Shown: in pieces, positions 1-4,484 of the stretch
Position numbering within the stretch: position 1 is the stretch's first letter
Layout of the letters: each line of letters begins with the position of its first letter
Origin: Candidatus Methylomirabilota bacterium
GTDB taxonomy: Bacteria; Methylomirabilota; Methylomirabilia; Methylomirabilales; JACQHM01
Length of the DNA stretch: 5,063 nt
Assembly (NCBI GenBank): GCA_016199025.1
Contig: JACQHM010000015.1
Location: forward strand, 1-5,063
Direction of reading: 5' to 3'
Notes under the pieces: model-generated
Told to the model about the DNA's origin: nothing
Database searches by the model: none
The model's input: the letters and a program-made list of their open reading frames with translations, nothing else
Program-made: the position numbers and the translations under genes

Positions 1-609
1 AATACCGCCTGGACCAACGTGGAGAAGGCCCTGAAGAACCTCAAAGCCAAGAGACGTCTCACTGTAAAGGGCCTGACCTCTCTCCCGTTGGAAGAGTTGG
101 CCGCCTTGGTGAAACCAAGTGGGTATTATACCATAAAGGCCAAACGGCTCAAAGCTTTCCTGGCCTTTCTTCAGGTACGGTATATAGGGAGCTTGGACAG
201 GATGTTCCGAGAGGAGCCCTCGAAGCTTCGGGAGGAGCTCCTGGCCATCCCCGGGATCGGCCAGGAGACGGCCGACTCGATCCTCCTCTACGCCGGCGGC
301 TTCCCCATCTTCGTTGTCGATGCCTACACGAAGCGGGTCTTAGAGCGCCACGGCTTGATCGACAAGGCTGCAACCTATCAAGAGATCCAAGAACTGTTCC
401 TGAAGCACCTTCCCCAGGATGCCCCCCTCTTCAACGAATATCACGCCCTCTTCGTCGCCGTCGGGAAGCATTTCTGCCGGAAGGAGCCGCTCTGCGAGAA
501 GTGCCCCCTAAGGGTGGACCTGGAGAGGAGTGGGAGATGGCCGTCCAAAATCGTCAGCCCCTTCCGGACCAGGACTGAATCCGATCACTTAAGAAGGTTA
601 GAGCGCTGA
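1..609 (+). CDS. HhH-GPD DNA glycosylase, endonuclease III-like / MagIII-like (5' truncated by window edge)
   Basis: The reading frame is open from base 1, so the N-terminus lies outside the window; a GTG at 19 is in frame but sits inside the conserved NTAWTNVEKA segment and is not the true start. The 202 visible residues look like a base-excision-repair glycosylase of the endonuclease III superfamily. The helix-hairpin-helix (IPGIGQETAD, about visible residues 83-92) is followed by the catalytic aspartate in FVVDAYTKRV (Asp107, codon 319-321). The position of the endonuclease III lyase lysine (usual GRKTAN) is Glu89, as I recall for the monofunctional 3-methyladenine glycosylase MagIII group (COG2231-like). 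This suggests glycosylase activity without AP-lyase activity, an inference. Only three cysteines of the usual four-Cys iron-sulfur loop are present (Cys159, Cys165, Cys168); where the fourth is expected the protein reads PLRVDLE. It ends in a basic tail and converges on the next gene. Superfamily is sure; substrate is not. Confidence 0.88.
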   Translation, partial: NTAWTNVEKALKNLKAKRRLTVKGLTSLPLEELAALVKPSGYYTIKAKRLKAFLAFLQVRYIGSLDRMFREEPSKLREELLAIPGIGQETADSILLYAGGFPIFVVDAYTKRVLERHGLIDKAATYQEIQELFLKHLPQDAPLFNEYHALFVAVGKHFCRKEPLCEKCPLRVDLERSGRWPSKIVSPFRTRTESDHLRRLER

Positions 610-1497
610 GAGGAGGGCGTAGAGGGCGAAGTTACAGGGGGTGGGGATGCCCAGCTCCTGCCCCTTCCGCACGACGAACCCGTTGAAGGCCTCGACCTCT
701 AAGGGTTTGCCCGCTTCCAGGTCCTGAAGCGTGGAGGTCTTGATGTCCGGGCCCATGGTCAGGGTCCACTGGACGTGGCGTTCGATCAGATCGTCGGGAA
801 GATGGATCCTGAGGGCCTTGGCGATCTCGATGACCTCCGCGATGGTCCGCTTGGCCAGCTCCAGCGTCTGGGGGTTCGCGATGACCCGCCCGACGGGCCC
901 CCCGATCAGGGTGTTGATGGCGTTGAAGGCGACATTCCAGGCGAACTTGCTCCACTGAGGGACCCGGACGTTGGGCGAGGCCTCGGCCTGGACGCCATGT
1001 CCCTTGAAGAAGTCCTCTAACTTCCTCACCCGCTCGCTAATCCCCCCCTCCGGCTCGCCGAAGATGATCCTTCCTCCAGCCGTGTGGATGATCACCCCCG
1101 GCTCGGGGATACTGGCACCGATGTAAACTGCGGCTTCGAGGACCTTCTCTTTTCCCACGACGGCGGCCATCTTCTCGCCATTGTCCACGCCATTTTGGAG
1201 CGACAGGAGGATGGTGTTCGGCCCCACCATCGGAAGAGCCCGCTGAATCGCCCGTTCGGTGTCGTAAGATTTCACTGCGAACAAGATGAGATCGACCGGT
1301 CCGATCTCTCCTGGGTCGGAGGTGGCTTTGATCGGCACAGAAAAATCCCCTTGGTAACTCTTCACGACGAGGCTCTTTGCCCGCAGGGCCTCCAGATGCC
1401 TCCCGCGAGCGATGAAGCTCACCTCCACATCGTGTTTTGCCAGGACACCGCCGAAGTACCCTCCGACGGCCCCTGCCCCCATGACGGCAACTTTCAC
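598..1497 (-). CDS. panE: 2-dehydropantoate 2-reductase (ketopantoate reductase) family
   Basis: A 299-residue protein of normal family length. Ketopantoate reductase uses NADPH to reduce 2-dehydropantoate to pantoate in pantothenate/CoA synthesis, in the cytoplasm. The Rossmann nucleotide-binding motif GAGAVG is at residues 7-12, with Arg31 in IARGRH after the second strand. SLQNGVDN (Asn102), WSKFAWNVAFN (Lys184, Asn188, Asn192), the STLQD serine (Ser255) and LEVEAFNG (Glu267) correspond to the catalytic/substrate set of the E. coli enzyme (Asn98, Lys176, Asn180/194, Ser244, Glu256). All key residues are therefore present. The start is GTG at 1497, chosen because MKVAVMGAG is the canonical N-terminus and a strong AAGGAGG lies 5 nt upstream. 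The last 12 bp overlap the convergent glycosylase gene. Many family members are paralogues acting on other 2-keto acids, and no other pantothenate gene is in view, so the exact substrate is less certain than the family. Confidence 0.92.
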   Translation of the reverse strand: MKVAVMGAGAVGGYFGGVLAKHDVEVSFIARGRHLEALRAKSLVVKSYQGDFSVPIKATSDPGEIGPVDLILFAVKSYDTERAIQRALPMVGPNTILLSLQNGVDNGEKMAAVVGKEKVLEAAVYIGASIPEPGVIIHTAGGRIIFGEPEGGISERVRKLEDFFKGHGVQAEASPNVRVPQWSKFAWNVAFNAINTLIGGPVGRVIANPQTLELAKRTIAEVIEIAKALRIHLPDDLIERHVQWTLTMGPDIKTSTLQDLEAGKPLEVEAFNGFVVRKGQELGIPTPCNFALYALLSAL

Positions 1498-1502
1498 ATC
1501 CT

Positions 1503-1509
1503 CCTCCTT
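1503..1509 (-). promoter_or_regulatory. Ribosome binding site of the panE-like gene
   Basis: The minus strand reads AAGGAGG, then 5 nt, then the GTG start at 1497. This near-perfect anti-16S match decides the GTG start. No convincing -35/-10 pair was found in the upstream spacer. Confidence 0.85.
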
Positions 1510-1713
1510 GTTGACGATGCTTTGAACCGGTTCTTGATTGAAATCCCTATCCCTCCGCCACCCTGACCCATCTTTGGAAAGGTGGTTCCCCTATCCAGAT
1601 CAAACTGCCACTGTGCTACGATCGGTCCAAGTTGCCGGAGGACCTTTGGTTCTCCGCCAAAGCTAAGCGACCCGGGTTAAATTTGTTCTCAGACTGATTC
1701 TCCTCCTTTCCCA
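1510..1713. other. Intergenic spacer upstream of the panE-like gene
   Basis: No coding region is supported here. It should contain the leader, and perhaps the promoter, of the panE-like gene, but I could not identify convincing promoter hexamers. A 10-bp palindrome GAACCGGTTC (1524-1533) lies about 15 bp upstream of the ribosome binding site, and a weak 6-bp stem (CTTTGG/CCAAAG, 1644-1662, 7-nt loop) lies further up. Either could be chance. Confidence 0.5.
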
Positions 1714-1747
1714 CCTCCCCTGGCGGGAGGGGGCGAGGGGGAGGGGG
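1714..1747 (+). repeat. G-rich repeat block with hairpin and G-quadruplex potential
   Basis: CCTCCC (1714-1719) pairs with GGGAGG (1725-1730) around a CTGGC loop. It continues into four G-runs on the plus strand: 1725-1727, 1729-1733, 1737-1741 and 1743-1747, with loops of 1, 3 and 1 nt, which fits the canonical quadruplex pattern. The block resembles the CTCCCCTGGCGGGAG-type GC-rich intergenic repeats that I recall from many GC-rich bacterial genomes. It directly abuts the palindrome at 1748. Confidence 0.6.
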
Positions 1748-1777
1748 AATAGGGGCGGTTCGCGAACCGCCCCTATT
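1748..1777. repeat. Perfect 30-bp palindrome (TAGGGGC-arm family), left end of the DUF6398 cassette
   Basis: The left half (1748-1762) reads AA TAGGGGC GGTTCG and the right half (1763-1777) is its exact reverse complement, with no spacer. Its last base is the last base of the TAA stop of the DUF6398-like gene. Its 26-bp core has the same design as the palindrome at 2336-2363: outer TAGGGGC arm plus a 6-bp inner arm, but the inner arm is different in sequence. As RNA it would form a very stable hairpin. No T-tract follows on either strand, so it is not a standard intrinsic terminator. Confidence 0.9.
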
Positions 1778-2325
1778 TACAGATCTTCTTCCGCCTTGCC
1801 ATGACCGTGTCGCGGTCTCTTGTAGGGCAGATACGGGATCAAGCCGCGGCGGAAGGCCTCTTCCTGGATCTCAGGCGGCATATGGCGGGCATCAACGATC
1901 AAGCCGTTGACGGTAATCATCCAGGCCAATGGATTGGCATCGAGTTTGCTGGGCAAACACCATCGAGGATCAAACTGGATCATGCGAAACGTATCACGGA
2001 TCAGTTTGGACTTGGCAGCGGTGGTGCTCTGGCTGACGCCGAATAGCTCACACAGCCGACCGGCACTCGTGTGGGGCTTTTGGGTTCTGTCGAACAGAAA
2101 ATTCACGCTACCGATGGTGTAGACGATGGCGCAGGCCCAGGTCTGGAGATTCCCGTGCGTCAACGGCGAAGGACGTTTCCGGCTCAGGGCTGCCGCAAGC
2201 TTCCGGCTCAGCTCGGCATATTCGTCATTCAGATGCTTCTGGCAAAATGCATCTGTCATGCCGACGATAGCCTCAAAGGTGGGCCGCATGTGTTTCGGGA
2301 CAGATTCTTTCCGTTGCTTGGTCAT
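1777..2325 (-). CDS. DUF6398-like protein of unknown function
   Basis: A 182-residue protein with no established function. I recognise the MTDAFCQKHLNDEYAEL, RKRPSPL, GSVNFLFD, LDANPLAWMI and PPEIQEEAFRRGLIPYLP signatures as the DUF6398 family, from memory only. The centre (residues 62-113) alternates predicted helices. LCELFGVSQSTTAAKSKLI (91-109) looks like a helix-turn-helix, and together with the preceding WACAIVYTIGSVNFL helix it recalls the last helices of a TFIIB-type cyclin fold, so DNA binding is possible but unproven. The tail (RPRHGHGK) is basic. No signal peptide or membrane segment is visible. The ATG at 2325 is chosen because GGAG lies 6 nt upstream; a longer frame to 2376 would translate the palindrome and is unlikely to be real. 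The gene lies 104 bp downstream of the threonine synthase fusion on the same strand, so co-transcription is possible. Confidence 0.8.
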   Translation of the reverse strand: MTKQRKESVPKHMRPTFEAIVGMTDAFCQKHLNDEYAELSRKLAAALSRKRPSPLTHGNLQTWACAIVYTIGSVNFLFDRTQKPHTSAGRLCELFGVSQSTTAAKSKLIRDTFRMIQFDPRWCLPSKLDANPLAWMITVNGLIVDARHMPPEIQEEAFRRGLIPYLPYKRPRHGHGKAEEDL

Positions 2326-2331
2326 GGGATT

Positions 2332-2335
2332 CTCC
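2332..2335 (-). promoter_or_regulatory. Ribosome binding site of the DUF6398-like gene
   Basis: GGAG on the minus strand, 6 nt before the ATG at 2325. It begins directly after the 28-bp palindrome, so a stable mRNA hairpin would stand immediately 5' of the site without covering it. Confidence 0.7.
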
Positions 2336-2363
2336 GTAGGGGCACGGCATGCCGTGCCCCTAC
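2336..2363. repeat. Perfect 28-bp palindrome (TAGGGGC-arm family), right end of the DUF6398 cassette
   Basis: The left half (2336-2349) reads G TAGGGGC ACGGCA and the right half (2350-2363) is its exact reverse complement, with no spacer. The outer TAGGGGC arm is identical to that of the palindrome at 1748-1777, while the inner 6 bp (ACGGCA instead of GGTTCG) are unrelated yet still perfectly self-complementary. I recall TAGGGGC...GCCCCTA palindromes with variable centres as dispersed intergenic repeats in several bacterial phyla. Confidence 0.9.
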
Positions 2364-2429
2364 ATACGCACATCAATTTTGCCAGTCACCACAGATGAAG
2401 CTGACCTTCTCACCAAAGTTGTTCATGGG

Positions 2430-4286
2430 TCAGGTCTGCTGTCGGCTCCACAGCACGTTGTAGCCTTCGACGAAGGCATTCACCGAGGCCACGATGATGT
2501 CCGGCGAGGTCCCCGTGGCGACGACCCGGTTCCCCTTGCTGTCCCGGAGGACCATCGTCACCTCCACGGAGGCGTCGGCCCCCGGCGTGTTGATCTCCAC
2601 CTGGAAGTCGATCAGCTCGAAGAAGAGCTTCCCCCGGCTCTGGGCGGCGGCCTTCAAGGCGTTGATCACCGCATCCACCGGCCCGACGCCAGAGGCCGTG
2701 CTCCCTACCCGCTCGCCGTCGAAGAGGATCTTCACCTTGGCCTCCGGACGGCCGTGGAGGGAGGTGAACACCTGGAAGTCCTCGACGTGGAGAATGGGCG
2801 GGTGCTCCGAGAGCCCTTTCAACACGGTCTCCACGATGTACTGGAGATCCGCCTTGGTGATCGGCTTCCCCTTGTTGACGAATTCCGAGATGAGCTGGAG
2901 CGCTCTCCTGGCGTACTCCAAGGTCAGCTTGACGCCCAGCTCCGCCTTGACCCGTTCGACGAGCTGATTCACCGAAGGCACCTGCTCGAAGAGGTTCTTC
3001 CCCCCATCCTTGGCCCCTGCCGCCCTGATCTCGTAGAGCCTCAAGCGAAGGAACTTGTCCACCTCGGCCAAGGAGGGCTCGATGGTCGCGGGAGAAGGCA
3101 AGACCTTTAACGCGGCCTTCGGGTCTTTGAGGCCATTTCCCGTGGCGAGGCAGACCACGACCTCGTCGGGTCTGATCCGGCCGGTTTTGAGGAGATGGGG
3201 GAGCGCGGCAATGGGGATGGCCCCGGCGGGCTCGACGAAGATCGACTCCAGACGGGCCAGGTGTTGCTGGGCCTCTAGGATCTCGACATCACTGAGCGCG
3301 AGAGAGCAGCCACCCGATTCCCGGAGGGCCTGAAGGGCCTTCAGCCCATCAGGAGGATCGCCGGCGGCGACGGCCGAGCAGATCGTCTCCGGCTTCTCCA
3401 ACGGGATGATCCGATCCAACCCCTGGTTAAAGGCGGAAACGATGGGGGCGCAGCCCTCGGGCTGGACCCCCACCATCCGGGGGAGGCGGTCAATGAAGCC
3501 CAACTCGTAGAACTCTTGAAAGCCCTTCCAGAGGGCGGCCAGGTTCGTCCCGGCCCCCATGGGGACGATGACAACGGCCGGGGCCTGCCAGTCCAGGTGC
3601 TCGATGATCTCGAAGGCGGCCGACTTTTGCCCCTCGACCCGGAAGGCATAATCACCGGCGAGATAGAAGCCATACTTTTCACTCATCGCCTCGGTCAGGC
3701 GAGCGGCGTCGTTGTAGGTCCCCCGGACCTGAAGGAGACGGGCCCCGTAGGAGAGGGCCTGGGAGAGCTTTCCGATGGCCGTCCCCTCCGGGACGAGGAC
3801 GTAGCAGGGGAGGCCGGCAATGGAGGCGTAAGCCGCCACTGAAGCGGCCATGTTCCCGGTGGACGCCACAGCGATCGCCTTCGCCCCCTGCTCCTTGGCC
3901 TTCGTGATCTCCACCAATGTCCCCCGGTCCTTGAAGACCCCCGTCGGGTTCACCCCCTCGTTCTTGATGGAGAGGGATCGGAGGCCCATCTCCTGGGCTA
4001 AACGATGGCAGCGGTGGAGGGGGGTCCCGCCTTCATCCAGGGAGACCACGAGGTCCAGATTCAGGATCGGGTAAAAGTCCAGGTATTTCAAGGCCTTGAT
4101 GGGCGAGCTTCGCAAGGAGTAGCGGTTCAAACGGGACTTGATGTAGCCCCAATCGTAATGAACGGTGAGGGGTTTCCCGCAGGAGGGGCAGCGGGTGCTG
4201 GACTCCTCCTCCCGGCAGCTCTTTCCGCAACTGATGCAGGAGAGCTCATAGAAACGGGAATCCCCTCGCTTCTTTGGGGTCTTCAC
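2430..4286 (-). CDS. thrC: Threonine synthase fused to a 2-isopropylmalate synthase-type allosteric (LeuA dimer) domain
   Basis: 618 residues, clearly longer than a plain threonine synthase (about 350-480). The enzyme converts O-phosphohomoserine to threonine with PLP in the cytoplasm. Residues 15-45 form a zinc-ribbon-like N-terminus (CxxC at 17/20, Cys24, CxxC at 33/36). Residues 80-395 are the fold-type II PLP domain: EGVNPTGVFKDRGT with PLP lysine Lys119 (codon 3930-3932), STGNMAASVAAYA (142-154), the PLP phosphate loop PMGAGTN (242-248) and CLATGNGLKDP (379-389). Residues 410-490 (VKAELGVKLTLEYARR, GKPITKADLQYIVETVL) match the linker subdomain after the IPMS barrel. Residues 498-612 match the LeuA dimer domain: LHGRPEAKVKILFDG, GVGPVDAVINALK and SPDIIVASVNAFVEGYN. 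That domain binds leucine in IPMS and isoleucine in citramalate synthase, so feedback control is inferred. The GTG start at 4286 has AGGAGG upstream; the frame continues to an ATG at 4451, but that stretch is translated repeat. Confidence 0.9.
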   Translation of the reverse strand: MKTPKKRGDSRFYELSCISCGKSCREEESSTRCPSCGKPLTVHYDWGYIKSRLNRYSLRSSPIKALKYLDFYPILNLDLVVSLDEGGTPLHRCHRLAQEMGLRSLSIKNEGVNPTGVFKDRGTLVEITKAKEQGAKAIAVASTGNMAASVAAYASIAGLPCYVLVPEGTAIGKLSQALSYGARLLQVRGTYNDAARLTEAMSEKYGFYLAGDYAFRVEGQKSAAFEIIEHLDWQAPAVVIVPMGAGTNLAALWKGFQEFYELGFIDRLPRMVGVQPEGCAPIVSAFNQGLDRIIPLEKPETICSAVAAGDPPDGLKALQALRESGGCSLALSDVEILEAQQHLARLESIFVEPAGAIPIAALPHLLKTGRIRPDEVVVCLATGNGLKDPKAALKVLPSPATIEPSLAEVDKFLRLRLYEIRAAGAKDGGKNLFEQVPSVNQLVERVKAELGVKLTLEYARRALQLISEFVNKGKPITKADLQYIVETVLKGLSEHPPILHVEDFQVFTSLHGRPEAKVKILFDGERVGSTASGVGPVDAVINALKAAAQSRGKLFFELIDFQVEINTPGADASVEVTMVLRDSKGNRVVATGTSPDIIVASVNAFVEGYNVLWSRQQT

Positions 4287-4290
4287 CGCA

Positions 4291-4296
4291 CCTCCT
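4291..4296 (-). promoter_or_regulatory. Ribosome binding site of the thrC fusion
   Basis: AGGAGG on the minus strand, 4 nt before the GTG at 4286. The leader just upstream (about 4299-4326) is very purine-rich, with further GGAGG-like runs and three G-runs of three or more, so ribosome loading there may be broad. This site supports GTG 4286 over the repeat-derived upstream ATG. Confidence 0.75.
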
Positions 4297-4337
4297 GGGA
4301 TCCTCCTCCACCCTTCCCCTCCCCCGCGGCCTATTGT

Positions 4338-4420
4338 TGATTTGGGATTGCAGATTTCAGATTTGGGGAGGATGCCCCCGTTTTTCAATCCGAAATCCGA
4401 AATCGGCAATCGGCAATTCG
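4338..4420. repeat. Inverted pair of heptanucleotide-repeat arrays (GATTTC-type)
   Basis: The left arm is built of 7-bp units TGATTTG, GGATTGC, AGATTTC, AGATTTG (4338-4365). The right arm is CAATCCG, AAATCCG, AAATCGG, CAATCGG, CAATTCG (4386-4420), the same motif in reverse orientation. Over 22 bp the arms are reverse complements with 3 mismatches (from 4346 on the left, to 4411 on the right). A nested GGGG/CCCC stem (4365-4368 with 4375-4378) sits at the centre. The element fills most of the gap between the two threonine-synthase-like genes. Translated on the minus strand it gives the PISDFGLKNG...PKSEICNPKS peptide that I recognise as a typical artefact of such repeats. Confidence 0.8.
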
Positions 4421-4464
4421 GGAGTAGGTGTGGTGGACGATTAGGAAACAATTGGGGAGATAGT

Positions 4465-4484
4465 AGCCTGCTTGTTCACAGGCT
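4465..4484 (-). terminator. Small hairpin spanning the stop codon of the upstream thrC-like gene (possible weak terminator)
   Basis: AGCCTG (4465-4470) pairs with CAGGCT (4479-4484) around an 8-nt loop, and the TGA stop (4476-4478) lies in the loop. No U-tract follows on the minus strand (it reads ACTATCTCC), so efficient intrinsic termination is doubtful; the stem may be chance. Confidence 0.2.

Larger units (their letters stand above)
1748..2363 (-). mobile_element. Putative palindrome-bracketed DUF6398 gene cassette
   Basis: A 616-bp unit: palindrome, one small gene, palindrome. The gene's stop codon touches one palindrome (1777) and its ribosome binding site touches the other (2335/2336), so almost no sequence is left over. 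The two palindromes share the outer TAGGGGC arms. Sampled rows of the gene are about 53% GC by hand count (127 of 240 bases at 1921-2100 and 2221-2280), against about 71% for sampled rows of neighbouring genes (128 of 180 bases at 841-900, 2701-2760, 3541-3600). There is no recognisable transposase and I see no target-site duplication outside the palindromes. The cassette interpretation is therefore inference; the layout itself is directly visible. Confidence 0.4.

Noticed and set aside
1524..1533. GAACCGGTTC palindrome as an operator for the panE-like gene
   Set aside because: A single 10-bp palindrome without a second copy or an identifiable promoter is too weak to call.
1084..1566. 160-codon plus-strand open frame opposite the panE-like gene
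   Set aside because: Antisense shadow of a well-recognised gene, with no recognisable domain.
1644..1662. Hairpin CTTTGG/CCAAAG in the spacer
   Set aside because: A six-base stem with a 7-nt loop, no U-tract and no gene boundary nearby; expected by chance.
1748..1777. Intrinsic terminator after the DUF6398-like gene
   Set aside because: The stem is strong, but no T-tract follows on the minus strand (it continues TTCCCCCTCC) or the plus strand.
1748..2363. Known insertion sequence or RAYT transposase
   Set aside because: The protein has no HUH, DDE or serine/tyrosine recombinase motif that I can see, and no target-site duplication flanks the palindromes.
2326..2376. Longer start for the DUF6398-like gene at 2376
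   Set aside because: It would translate the perfect palindrome (RGTACRAPT); the ATG at 2325 has its own ribosome binding site.
2349..3110. 253-codon plus-strand open frame opposite the thrC fusion
   Set aside because: It is antisense to strongly conserved LeuA-domain coding sequence, its composition (rich in H, R, D, L, G) is typical of a GC-rich shadow frame, and it begins inside a palindrome.
4338..4420. CRISPR array
   Set aside because: The repeat unit is only 7 bp, without spacers, and the arrays are inverted relative to each other.
4287..4451. N-terminal extension of the threonine synthase fusion to an ATG at 4451
   Set aside because: The added 55 residues are a translation of the inverted heptad repeat and a purine-rich leader. 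The conserved zinc-ribbon protein starts after GTG 4286, which has an AGGAGG site.
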